A stretch of DNA of 17,723 bases. Source: an uncultured Ellagibacter sp. Lineage in GTDB: Bacteria; Actinomycetota; Coriobacteriia; Coriobacteriales; Eggerthellaceae. Both the position numbers and the translations under genes were made by a program. Position 1 is the stretch's first letter, and each line of letters starts with the position of its first letter. A model generated the notes under the pieces. It had not been told where the DNA came from. It did no database searches and worked only from the letters and a program-made list of their open reading frames with translations. The DNA lies in the NCBI GenBank assembly GCA_934661105.1, contig CAKUIV010000028.1:1-17723 (forward strand), in the 5' to 3' direction. Below are positions 1-6,902 of the stretch, one piece after another.

Positions 1-26
1 TCGGAAGCATGCGCGAGCCGCCCCAC

Positions 27-178
27 GCGCAAAAAAACGCGGCCATATGCGCAGGTTTTGCCGGAGCGAGCAGGAAGCCCGCCGCAACACGAGTGCAAAA
101 GCCCAGGTCGCGCTTTTCGCAGCGGGCGGGCAACTTCCGACCCGTGTGGAAACCTGCGCATATGGCGGCTTTTTTGCA
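27..178. repeat. Extended imperfect palindrome (~150 bp) with terminator-like ends
   Basis: A perfect 17-bp inverted repeat (GCCATATGCGCAGGTTT at 42-58, its complement at 150-166) encloses further nested arms: 73-77 with 134-138, 78-83 with 125-130, and 97-102 (AAAAGC) with 112-117. Outside the 17-bp arms lie an A7 run (31-37) and a T6 run (170-175), so the stem is followed by a U-tract when read on either strand. It starts about 20 bases after the stop codon of the glycosyltransferase gene (minus strand) and could terminate that transcript. The unusually long, multi-tier stem is also compatible with a REP/MITE-like element or a small RNA. The pairing is seen directly; the role is inferred. 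Confidence 0.75.
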
Positions 179-198
179 CGAGCCGAGCCGCCGAGCCC

Positions 199-1185
199 TT
201 ACGCACGCATCGTCTTGCCGCATTCCCCGTAAGCACGGGTCACTTCGATCTCGTACTGCTTGCGGTTGCCCTTCACCACGGTGTCGAGGATAAGCCCGCA
301 CGAGAACGACAAGAGCCCCACGAACACGAACGCTACAGCGCACAGCGCGCTCGGCATCTTGGGAACAAGCCCCGTTTGGACGAATTCCCAAATCACCGGC
401 ACGCCGAAGATAAGCCCGATAATGCAGAACAGAAGGCCGAGCCAGGAAAAGAGCGCGAGCGGGCGGTAGTCCTTGAACAGCGAGAGTATCATCATGAGCA
501 CCTTCATGCCGTCGGAGAAGGTGTTGAGCTTGCTTACGGAACCTTCGGGACGGTCGCGGTAATCGATAGGAACCTCAGCGATTCGCCAACGCTTGTCGAC
601 CGCGTGGATGGAAAGCTCCGTCTCGATTTCGAATCCGGGCGAGAGCACCGGCATGGTCTTGGCGAACACCTTGTTGTAGGCGCGGTAGCCCGTCATGACG
701 TCGGAACACTCGAATCCGTAGATCGCCTTGATGAGAAAGCGCACGAGGTTGTTGCCGAAACCGTGGAACGCACGGTCGTTTTCCTCGCCGTAGGTGCCGT
801 TGGACAGGCGGTCGCCCACCACCATATCGGCCTCGTCGTTCATAAGCGGCGCAAGGAGCTTGGGCGCGGCCTCGGCCGGATAGGTGTCGTCGCCGTCGAC
901 CATGATGTAGTAGTCGGCGTCGATGTCGCGCATCATCTGGCGCACGACGTTGCCCTTGCCCTGACGACGCTCATGACGCACGACGGCACCATGTTCGGCG
1001 GCGATCTTCGCCGTGTCGTCGGAAGAGTTGTTGTCGTATACGTAAACGGTCGCGGCGGGAAGCACGCGCTTGAAGTCGTCGACGACCTTCGCGATGGTAA
1101 GCGCCTCGTTATAGCACGGGACGATGACGGCGATCGAGTCGACATCGCCGCAGGCAATCGGTGTGTCAGTGGCCTGGGAGCCCAT
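199..1185 (-). CDS. GtrB/DPM1-like family 2 glycosyltransferase, membrane-anchored
   Basis: Predicted 328-residue polyprenyl-phosphate sugar transferase acting at the cytoplasmic membrane face. The N-terminal GT2 fold begins with IAVIVPCYNEA (about residues 18-28). It has the metal/nucleotide-sugar motif VDGDDTYP (96-103) and the GFEIETEL region (184-191) usual in this family. Two C-terminal membrane segments (about 243-265 and 280-301) are followed by a short basic tail, the GtrB/bactoprenol glucosyltransferase arrangement. I chose the ATG at 1185 because AAGGAGAT lies 5 bases upstream; the open frame extends to 1389, but that extension is not family-like. The gene is divergent from a GtrA-type gene, which is the usual functional partner. 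Sugar and acceptor are inferred from the family; a dolichyl/polyprenyl-phosphate mannosyltransferase is the alternative. Confidence 0.9.
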   Translation of the reverse strand: MGSQATDTPIACGDVDSIAVIVPCYNEALTIAKVVDDFKRVLPAATVYVYDNNSSDDTAKIAAEHGAVVRHERRQGKGNVVRQMMRDIDADYYIMVDGDDTYPAEAAPKLLAPLMNDEADMVVGDRLSNGTYGEENDRAFHGFGNNLVRFLIKAIYGFECSDVMTGYRAYNKVFAKTMPVLSPGFEIETELSIHAVDKRWRIAEVPIDYRDRPEGSVSKLNTFSDGMKVLMMILSLFKDYRPLALFSWLGLLFCIIGLIFGVPVIWEFVQTGLVPKMPSALCAVAFVFVGLLSFSCGLILDTVVKGNRKQYEIEVTRAYGECGKTMRA

Positions 1186-1443
1186 GGAGCATCTCCTTGA
1201 CATAGCGTTTCGTGAATCTTCAGACGAATGCATGCTAGCGAACTTTCCACCCCGCATTCGCACCACGCCCCCATCATCGCCGAAAAAACAAGGAATCGGA
1301 GGAGATGGCCCAACCGGCCTGGCCATGTGATAGAGTTTGAAGGCATGCCTTGCGCATTCTCGCCCCGTTTTCGATGCGGAATCACGCAAGGCGGAACAAC
1401 CGAAAGGGCGCCTTCGCGCACATTCGAAAGGCTTACGCTCCCC

Positions 1444-1839
1444 ATGAAGAAACTCTTCGCGCAGATCATGAAGTTCGGCGTCGTCGGCGTCGTCGCATTC
1501 GTCATCGACTATGGCCTCCTCGCGCTCTTAACCGAGGTCTTCGGCGTGAACTACCTGGTAAGCGCCACGATTTCGTTCACCGCATCGGTCATCTTCAACT
1601 ACCTTGCCTCGATGCGCTACGTCTTCACCCATAAAGAAGGCATGAGCCGGCGCCGCGAGTTCGTGATCTTCGTCGCGCTGTCGGCCGCAGGCCTTGTCAT
1701 CAACAACGTGTGCATGTGGGCAGGCGTCGAGCTGCTCGGCGTGCACTACCTCATCACCAAGATCGGCGCCACCTTCATCGTCATGGTGTGGAACTTCGTC
1801 ACGAGGAAGATCTTCCTCGACGGCGGCGAAAGCGCTTAA
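1444..1839 (+). CDS. GtrA-family four-helix membrane protein (putative lipid-linked sugar flippase)
   Basis: A 131-residue hydrophobic protein with four predicted membrane helices (about residues 8-30, 36-56, 73-95 and 101-120). The typical GtrA layout is visible: KFGVVGVVAFVIDYGLL in helix 1, FNYLASMRYVF after helix 2 and WNFVTRKIF at the end. GtrA proteins are thought to flip polyprenyl-phosphate-linked sugars made by GtrB. I chose the ATG at 1444 because residues start directly before helix 1; an AAAGG site lies about 12 bases upstream, so initiation may be modest. An in-frame ATG at 1228 would add 72 residues without family features. The gene is divergent from the GtrB-like gene (258 bp between starts, no clear promoter seen) and 3 bases upstream of the next gene, so the two are probably co-transcribed. 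Confidence 0.9.
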   Translation: MKKLFAQIMKFGVVGVVAFVIDYGLLALLTEVFGVNYLVSATISFTASVIFNYLASMRYVFTHKEGMSRRREFVIFVALSAAGLVINNVCMWAGVELLGVHYLITKIGATFIVMVWNFVTRKIFLDGGESA

Positions 1840-1842
1840 GCG

Positions 1843-3192
1843 ATGGTGGAGCCCATGGAAGAATCGAGCGCCCGCGAGCAGGGAAAGGCCGTCTCCCACG
1901 CCCCTTCCCCCGTCCCGAATGCCCAGCTCACGGAAGACGAACCCCGTCGCCGCATCATCGTGATGCACGCTTCGGTCGGCTCGGGGCATCGAAGCGCAGC
2001 GAACGCCGTCGCTCAGGCGCTCGAGCTTTTGCGCGACGACCCCTCCCTGCGAGAGGGCGCGGTATGCCCGGACGACCTCGAAGTCGAGGTTCTCGACGTG
2101 CTCGATTTCGGCCGCATCGCGATCAACGGCGACAAGACCGCGTCCATGTTCACCGGCCCCACGCGTCCCATCTACGACCTCACCTGGCGCTACACCCTCA
2201 CCGGACGCCTTTTGTGGGGTGGCGGGACCGTGTGGTCGCGCGTGATGTTCCCCAGCTTCACCGAACATGTCCGCACCGTGCGCCCTCTCGCCATCGTGTG
2301 CACGCACATCACCGCCGCGAACGTCGCGGTCGGGGCGCGCATGATCCTGCAGGACGACTTCCCCATCGTGTGCGTCCCGACCGACTACGAGACGGAAGGA
2401 CTGTGGCCCCACCAGCACAGCGATTTGTTCTGCGTGGCGAACGAATCCATGGCCGAGACGCTGCGGCCGCGCAAGGTGCCCGAGGATCGCATCCTCATCA
2501 CCGGCATCCCCACGCGCCCGGCGTTCCGCAAAGCCTACGACAAGCAGGCCGGGCGCGACCGCTTCGGGCTGCCGCGCGACAAGCGGATCGTGCTCGCGCT
2601 TGCCGGAGCCTATCTGCCCACCCCCTACGTCCGCTTCAGGGAAGCGCTCGACAAGATGCTCCCCTACCTGCACCGCTTCAAGAACACGCACCTCGTCATC
2701 GTGGCGGGCGCCGATGAGGAATACGCGTCTCACCTACGGCGCGAATGCGACGAGCTCGGTCTTTCGAACGCGACCGTGCTCGATTACGTGGAGGGCATGG
2801 CAGAGCTCATGGCTGCAAGCGACCTCGTCATCTGCAAACCGGGCGGCCTTACCGTGACCGAATGCCTGTGCGCGAAGGCGCCCATGATCCTGCTCGGGCG
2901 CGCCTACGGGCAGGAAAACATCAACGTTCGCATGCTCACCTCGCTTGGAGCCGCGCTGCACGTCACCACCGCGCGCGAGCTCGTCGGCGCGATGGGGCAT
3001 GTCGATGCAAACCCCGCAATCGTGGAGGCGATGCTCACGCAAGCTTCCTACCTGAGGAAACCCGACGCAGCGCTCGACATCGCGCGAGCGACGCTCAAGC
3101 TTGCGGCAGCCGAGCCCTCGCAAGATCTCGCCATGCGCAAGAAGCGCTTCATGCATTTCTACTGGGGGCATACGCCTGCGCACATCCGATAA
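1843..3192 (+). CDS. MGDG synthase/UgtP-like diacylglycerol glycosyltransferase
   Basis: A 449-residue GT28-type glycosyltransferase, probably transferring a hexose from a UDP-sugar to diacylglycerol to make membrane glycolipid. The N-terminal MGDG-synthase domain opens with IIVMHASVGSGHRSAA (about residues 38-53; the GSGH loop is diagnostic). The C-terminal donor-binding domain carries CKPGGLTVTECLC (331-343) and GRAYGQENINV (about 352-363). The first ~35 residues are polar and poorly family-like. The ATG at 1843 follows the GtrA stop by 3 bases; a second in-frame ATG at 1855 is a possible alternative, and neither has an ideal ribosome site. Context next to GtrA/GtrB supports a cell-envelope lipid role. 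A processive enzyme making diglucosyl lipid is possible but cannot be told from sequence. Confidence 0.9.
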   Translation: MVEPMEESSAREQGKAVSHAPSPVPNAQLTEDEPRRRIIVMHASVGSGHRSAANAVAQALELLRDDPSLREGAVCPDDLEVEVLDVLDFGRIAINGDKTASMFTGPTRPIYDLTWRYTLTGRLLWGGGTVWSRVMFPSFTEHVRTVRPLAIVCTHITAANVAVGARMILQDDFPIVCVPTDYETEGLWPHQHSDLFCVANESMAETLRPRKVPEDRILITGIPTRPAFRKAYDKQAGRDRFGLPRDKRIVLALAGAYLPTPYVRFREALDKMLPYLHRFKNTHLVIVAGADEEYASHLRRECDELGLSNATVLDYVEGMAELMAASDLVICKPGGLTVTECLCAKAPMILLGRAYGQENINVRMLTSLGAALHVTTARELVGAMGHVDANPAIVEAMLTQASYLRKPDAALDIARATLKLAAAEPSQDLAMRKKRFMHFYWGHTPAHIR

Positions 3193-3237
3193 GGAACCGT
3201 CGGCACAGGTCGACTCGAAAGGAACCGAACAATTATC

Positions 3238-4782
3238 ATGACAACGTTTGACGACTTGGGCCTGGCGCCCGCGACCCTTCATGCCGTGGACGCCCTCGGC
3301 TACGAAACCCCGACCCCCGTACAGGAAAAGGCCATCCCGCTTGTGCTCGAAGGCCGCGACATCATCGCCGCGGCGAAGACCGGCACCGGGAAAACGGCAG
3401 CGTTCTCCCTCCCGACGATGGACGGGCTTTCCCACGCCAAAGGCGAAAAGGGCCCGCTCATGCTCGTGGTGACGCCCACTCGCGAGCTCGCCGCGCAGAT
3501 CGCCGAGGTATGCGGCGCAATCGCGCAGTCGACCCACCACCGCGTGCTCTCGGTCGTGGGCGGCGTGTCGTACAACCCTCAGATCGCATCGCTCAAGCGC
3601 GGATGCGACGTGCTCATCGCCACACCGGGGCGCCTCATCGACCTCATGGAACAGGGCGCTGCGCACCTTTCGCACGTCGAGGTGCTCGTGCTCGACGAAG
3701 CCGATCGCATGCTCGACATGGGTTTTTTCCCTTCGGTGAAGAAAATCGTCGCCGCAACGCCGAAATCGCGCCAAACGCTTCTGTTTTCCGCGACGATCGA
3801 CCGTTCGATCGAGAAGGTCGCAGGCTCCCTCCTGCACGACCCCGCCATCGTCGAAATCGCGCATAAAGGCGACACAGCCGATACCGTCGAGCAGTGCATC
3901 GTCCGTGTGCCCCAATCGCTCAAGAACGACCTTCTGCGCGCGACCATCGCGTCCTGGGGCAGCGAGCGCGTCATCGTCTTCGCCCGTACCCGCAGCCGCG
4001 CCGATTCGACGTGCCGCAGGCTCAAACGCGCAGGCTACAAGGTCGAGGCGATTCATTCGAGCCGCTCTCAGAATCAACGCCGCCGCGCGCTCGAGAACTT
4101 CGAATCGGGCGAGACCGACATCCTCGTCGCGACCGACGTGCTCGCACGCGGCATCGACGTCGATGAGGTGAACTACGTGGTGAACCTCGACTTGCCGACG
4201 CAGGCCGAAGACTACGTGCATCGCATCGGCCGCACGGGACGAGCCGGCGCCAGGGGCCGCGCGATCTCGTTCGTCACGCCCGAAACCGAAGATGCGCTGC
4301 GCGACATCGAGAAATTCACGAAACGCACGATTCCCGAAGCGAAGATCGAAGGGTTCGACGAGGAGGCCGCAGCCGTCGCCGCAGCGGAACGCGCCACCAA
4401 GGCCGCCGCACGCAAGGACCCCGACATCGCCGAAGCGAAACGCGAGATGGCGAAACGCGAGAAGAGGAAGAAGAAAGCGCAGGCGCGCGCCGCGGAAGAA
4501 CGCGAAGCGGAGCAGTCGGGCAAGAAAGCGAAGAAGGGCAAGCAAAGCAAACAGGCAAGCAGGGGCTCTTCAAGCGCGAGCCGTGCAGGCGCGCCCTCCA
4601 AACGCTCCGAGAGCGCGAAGGGCAACGCCGCCGGCAAGAAGCAGCGCCAACACGCGCAGGAAAAGAAACGCGCGCAGAATGGTTCCCCCGCCCCTTCGAA
4701 GAAAAGCTCGAAAGGCGACTTCAGGCCTGGGCGGGCGCACCGAGCGGAAGTCGCCCGCCTTGGGCGCAAGCGGCGCTCGTAG
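3238..4782 (+). CDS. DEAD-box ATP-dependent RNA helicase with basic C-terminal tail
   Basis: A 514-residue RNA helicase with all core motifs: Q motif (FDDLGL near residue 4, PTPVQ 25-29), Walker A AKTGTGKT (46-53), PTRELA (80-85), TPGRL (129-133), DEAD (153-156), SAT (184-186), VIVFARTR (about 245-252), ATDVLARGID (298-307) and HRIGRTGR (328-335). After the two RecA folds comes a ~125-residue tail rich in Lys, Arg, Ala, Glu and Ser, probably disordered and RNA-binding, as in RhlE/CsdA-like proteins. Expected roles are ribosome assembly, RNA decay or cold growth. The ATG at 3238 gives the normal N-terminus; an AAAGGAA site lies about 13 bases upstream. The 45-base gap from the glycosyltransferase gene permits readthrough, and a strong terminator follows. 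Confidence 0.95.
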   Translation: MTTFDDLGLAPATLHAVDALGYETPTPVQEKAIPLVLEGRDIIAAAKTGTGKTAAFSLPTMDGLSHAKGEKGPLMLVVTPTRELAAQIAEVCGAIAQSTHHRVLSVVGGVSYNPQIASLKRGCDVLIATPGRLIDLMEQGAAHLSHVEVLVLDEADRMLDMGFFPSVKKIVAATPKSRQTLLFSATIDRSIEKVAGSLLHDPAIVEIAHKGDTADTVEQCIVRVPQSLKNDLLRATIASWGSERVIVFARTRSRADSTCRRLKRAGYKVEAIHSSRSQNQRRRALENFESGETDILVATDVLARGIDVDEVNYVVNLDLPTQAEDYVHRIGRTGRAGARGRAISFVTPETEDALRDIEKFTKRTIPEAKIEGFDEEAAAVAAAERATKAAARKDPDIAEAKREMAKREKRKKKAQARAAEEREAEQSGKKAKKGKQSKQASRGSSSASRAGAPSKRSESAKGNAAGKKQRQHAQEKKRAQNGSPAPSKKSSKGDFRPGRAHRAEVARLGRKRRS

Positions 4783-4809
4783 CCCGTCACCCTATCGTAC
4801 TCAGCCCTC

Positions 4810-4841
4810 GCCCCTGCGTCTCGTTTTCGCAGGGGCTTTTT
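4810..4841 (+). terminator. Rho-independent terminator after the helicase gene
   Basis: A 9-bp stem GCCCCTGCG (4810-4818) pairs with CGCAGGGGC (4828-4836) across a 9-base loop and is followed directly by T5 (4837-4841). It lies 28 bases past the helicase stop and ends the GtrA-UgtP-helicase transcription unit. Confidence 0.9.
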
Positions 4842-5005
4842 CGTACCGAAGGGCTTACGATCGGCCGTTGCACCGAACGCATATCGAATAGTTAGCATTA
4901 TGTCATTCGTGCCACGGAAGTTCCCGTTTGGCGAAAGCAGGCCCGCGCATGCGCCGCACGGCTGTATCGTGAATCAGACGAAAACGAAGAAAAGGAATGC
5001 AATAG

Positions 5006-5416
5006 ATGAAAATTACTGTGGCATGCGAGGGACTCGGAGTTTCACCTCACGCCGTGCATTGCGCCAGCTTCATGTGCTATACCGTGAACCGTGGCATCAT
5101 CACGGACTGCCAAAACCTCCCCAACCCCGGCTTGCCGGCGGAAGAGACGGTAACCCTGCTGAAGGAAATGGGCGTCGACACGATCATCACCGGCGGCATC
5201 GATATCGACTTCGCGAACATGCTCTGCCATTCAGGTGTGGAGGTCGTCGCCGGAGTGGAAGGAACTGCCAAGGAAGTCGCTGAGGCGTACCTCAACCACA
5301 CGCTCATCGGCGCCGACGAGTTGTGCCACACCCTTGCCGACGAGGACGAAGACGACGCCGACGTCGAGGACGCATTCGAGGCTTTGGAGCGTCAGTTCTC
5401 CTCTCTGAGCGCCTAA
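5006..5416 (+). CDS. NifX/NifB-type (dinitrogenase Fe-Mo cofactor biosynthesis domain) small protein
   Basis: A 136-residue protein whose first ~110 residues follow the NifX/NifB C-terminal fold: MKITVACEGLGVSPH at the start, a CYTVNRGIITDCQNLPNPG middle, then GVDTIITGGIDIDFANMLCHSGVEVVAG. This family (also MTH1175-like proteins) holds or carries Fe-S or FeMo-co type clusters, but most members outside nitrogen fixers have no proven role. No nif genes are present here. Cys8, 19, 24, 36, 73 and 107 are visible, and the usual HFGR segment is replaced by HAVHCAS. Residues 111-136 form an acidic tail. The ATG at 5006 has AAAGGAA 8 bases upstream. A longer open frame starting at 4900 is in another reading frame and is not coding. 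The gene stands alone between two terminator-like hairpins. Confidence 0.88.
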   Translation: MKITVACEGLGVSPHAVHCASFMCYTVNRGIITDCQNLPNPGLPAEETVTLLKEMGVDTIITGGIDIDFANMLCHSGVEVVAGVEGTAKEVAEAYLNHTLIGADELCHTLADEDEDDADVEDAFEALERQFSSLSA

Positions 5417-5445
5417 CCGCACTCCGAACACGAACAGCAATCGAA

Positions 5446-5473
5446 ACGAGAGCCCGCGCATGCGGGCTCTCGT
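5446..5473 (+). terminator. GC-rich hairpin, probable terminator after the NifX-like gene
   Basis: Perfect 12-bp arms ACGAGAGCCCGC (5446-5457) and GCGGGCTCTCGT (5462-5473) flank a 4-base loop, 30 bases after the stop codon. There is no real T-run afterwards on either strand, so termination strength is uncertain. It lies between convergent genes and may work on both. Confidence 0.6.
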
Positions 5474-5522
5474 GCATCTAGAAAGCGCATATGCGCGAAA
5501 TATGGCGAGTGGTGTTCCTAGA

Positions 5523-5559
5523 CAAAGACAAAAGAAGACCCGCGTAAGCGGGTCTTCTT
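5523..5559 (-). terminator. Rho-independent terminator of the infC-rpmI-rplT operon
   Basis: Perfect 12-bp arms (5532-5543 and 5548-5559, AAGAAGACCCGC-type) with a GTAA/TTAC tetraloop. Read on the minus strand, the stem runs into a T-rich stretch (TTTTGTCTTTG). It begins 26 bases after the rplT stop codon. Confidence 0.88.
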
Positions 5560-5585
5560 GCAGAAACGATATGGTTTTCGAAAGC

Positions 5586-5939
5586 TTAGAGCGCCTTCTT
5601 GGCAACCTCGACGACAGCGGCGAAAGCAGCCGGGTCGTTCACGGCCATGTCGGCGAGAACCTTGCGGTCGAGCTCGACACCGGCCTTCTTGAGGCCGTTC
5701 ATGAACACCGAATAGGAAAGACCGTTGATGCGAGCAGCGGCGTTGATGCGGGTGATCCACAGACGACGGACGTTGCGCTTCTTGGTGCGGCGGTCGCGGT
5801 ACATGTACTGAAGCGAATGCTGCACCTGTTCCTTCGCGGCACGATAGGAACGGGACTTCGCGCCATAGTAGCCCTTCGCACGAGCGAGAACGGTGCGGCG
5901 CTTCTTACGAGCATGGATAGAACGCTTGATGCGTGCCAT
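5586..5939 (-). CDS. rplT: Large ribosomal subunit protein bL20
   Basis: A 117-residue, very basic protein of standard L20 length. It starts MARIKRSIHARKKRR and has the conserved AKGYYGAKSRSYRAAKEQV and RDRRTKKRNVRRLWI stretches. It binds 23S rRNA early in 50S assembly and, in many bacteria, also represses its own operon by binding the mRNA leader. The start has an AAGGAGAT site about 8 bases upstream. It is the last gene of infC-rpmI-rplT, 24 bases after rpmI, with a terminator downstream. Confidence 0.99.
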   Translation of the reverse strand: MARIKRSIHARKKRRTVLARAKGYYGAKSRSYRAAKEQVQHSLQYMYRDRRTKKRNVRRLWITRINAAARINGLSYSVFMNGLKKAGVELDRKVLADMAVNDPAAFAAVVEVAKKAL

Positions 5940-5963
5940 AGTTTATATCTCCTTCGAAAAGAA

Positions 5964-6161
5964 CTAGCGGATACCGAGGTTGCGGCCAACGACCTTCGCG
6001 TCGGCCTTGGAAAGCTCGGTTTCGTTGCGGAAGTTGCGCTTGCGCTTCTGGCTCTTCTTGGTGAGGATATGGCTCTTGAAAGCCTTGCCGCGCATGATCT
6101 TGCCGGAACCGGTGACGCGGAAACGCTTTGCGGTACCGCTGTGGGTCTTCATCTTAGGCAT
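5964..6161 (-). CDS. rpmI: Large ribosomal subunit protein bL35
   Basis: A 65-residue basic protein of normal bL35 length, starting MPKMKTHSGTAKRFRVTGSGKI and ending KVVGRNLGIR. It is a structural protein of the 50S subunit. Its ATG shares one base with the infC stop codon (TAATG), so translation is probably coupled to infC; an AAAGGA site also lies 7 bases upstream inside the infC end. Confidence 0.99.
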   Translation of the reverse strand: MPKMKTHSGTAKRFRVTGSGKIMRGKAFKSHILTKKSQKRKRNFRNETELSKADAKVVGRNLGIR

Positions 6162-6727
6162 TATTCGTCCTTTCCTTCTGCTTTCTTATCGTTTTCCTTT
6201 TTCTTCTTCGCCGCATTGGGCAAAGGAGCGATGAGCATGTGCATGTTGCGGCCCTCCATCTTGGGCTGGTTCTCGACGACTGCAACATCTTTGAGGTCGT
6301 CGGCCAAACGCTCGAGAATGGAAAGTCCCTGTTCGGGGTGAGCCATTTCGCGACCGCGGAACATGATGGTGATCTTCACCTTGTTGCCCGCGTCCAAGAA
6401 TCGAAGCACATGCTTCTTCTTCGTGGTGTAGTCGCCCACGTCGATCTTCGGGCGGAACTTCATTTCCTTGGTTTCGATCTTGCTCTGGTTCTTGCGAGCC
6501 TGCTTTGCCTTGATGGCCTGGTCGTACTTGAACTTCCCGTAGTCCATGATGCGGCAGACCGGCGGCTCGGCGTTGGGAGCGATTTCAACCAAGTCGAGGT
6601 TCTGGTCATCTGCGATGCGCTGTGCCTGAGACACAGAGTAGATTCCCAGCTGGGTTCCGTCGAAACCGATGAGACGGCACTCGCGCACGGTAATCTCGTC
6701 ATTGAGCCGTGGCTCCTGAGCAGCTAT
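6161..6727 (-). CDS. infC: Translation initiation factor IF-3, probable AUA start
   Basis: IF-3 binds the 30S subunit, blocks premature 50S joining and checks the start codon and initiator tRNA. The N-domain signature EPRLNDEITVRECRLIGFDG is near the start; the middle has VCRIMDYGKFKY, and the C-domain has KEMKFRPKIDVGDYTTK and FRGREMAHPEQG. Start choice is not trivial. No ATG exists near the domain start; candidates are TTG at 6766, GTG at 6736 and ATA at 6727. Only ATA has a well-placed site (AAGGTGA, then 5 bases), giving 188 residues. GTG would sit about 3 bases from the upstream AAAGG, and TTG has no ribosome site. Rare starts (AUU, AUC) are a known feature of infC self-control. A short acidic/basic tail ends the protein. 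The gene identity is certain; the start is an inference. Confidence 0.95.
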   Translation of the reverse strand: MAAQEPRLNDEITVRECRLIGFDGTQLGIYSVSQAQRIADDQNLDLVEIAPNAEPPVCRIMDYGKFKYDQAIKAKQARKNQSKIETKEMKFRPKIDVGDYTTKKKHVLRFLDAGNKVKITIMFRGREMAHPEQGLSILERLADDLKDVAVVENQPKMEGRNMHMLIAPLPNAAKKKKENDKKAEGKDE

Positions 6728-6747
6728 TGCGCTCACCTTCCTTTCCC

Positions 6748-6763
6748 TTGCGCTCTCGCGCAA
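6748..6763 (-). promoter_or_regulatory. GNRA-loop hairpin directly upstream of the infC ribosome site
   Basis: Read on the minus strand, TTGCGC pairs with GCGCAA around a GAGA tetraloop. The stem ends 2-3 bases before the GGAAAGGAAGGTGA ribosome-binding stretch. It may shape access to the ribosome site or form part of a protein-binding element. It overlaps the alternative upstream frame for infC, which argues against that frame being translated. Confidence 0.5.
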
Positions 6764-6764
6764 C

Positions 6765-6796
6765 AAAAAACCCGCGAGCGCAAAGGCCGCGGGTTT
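6765..6796 (-). terminator. Leader attenuator (intrinsic terminator) ahead of infC
   Basis: On the minus strand, AAACCCGCG (6796-6788) pairs with CGCGGGTTT (6776-6768) around an 11-base loop, and the stem runs into T6 (6770-6765). It sits inside the transcribed leader, about 38 bases upstream of the infC start and 100 bases downstream of the promoter. It therefore must be conditional if the operon is expressed from that promoter. Confidence 0.85.
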
Positions 6797-6902
6797 CGCA
6801 ATTCAAACGATGCGCCGAAGCGCGTTATTGAAGCGACCCATCAGCAGCCAAAGCGCCGAAACAGGTGGAGAGCTTATGCCCTCGCTTGATTACACTTTTA
6901 TC

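Larger units (their letters stand above)
6728..6897 (-). promoter_or_regulatory. infC operon 5' leader (candidate L20/IF3 autoregulatory region)
   Basis: About 170 transcribed bases lie between the predicted start site (~6896) and the infC start. They contain a small stem with a UUCG loop (GCGC arms at 6820-6823 and 6812-6815), the attenuator at 6765-6796, and a GCGCAA-type stem just before the ribosome site. Firmicute infC-rpmI-rplT operons are known to use an L20-binding leader with a terminator in this position. That this leader works the same way is inferred from layout, not from recognised L20-site sequence. Confidence 0.6.

Noticed and set aside
58..1200. 380-residue plus-strand open frame over the GT2 gene
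   Set aside because: It runs antisense to an intact glycosyltransferase and through the palindrome at its 5' end.
1197..1202. Perfect TTGACA on the plus strand in the GtrB/GtrA intergenic region
   Set aside because: No -10 box at 16-18 bases; it overlaps the ribosome-binding region of the opposite gene, so it is probably coincidence.
2734..4545. 603-residue open frame antisense to the helicase gene
   Set aside because: It is a high-GC shadow frame; the sense strand encodes a complete DEAD-box protein.
4900..5283. 127-residue open frame starting MSFVPRKF
   Set aside because: It overlaps the NifX-like gene in another frame, and its C-terminal part is Arg/Gly/His-rich shadow sequence.
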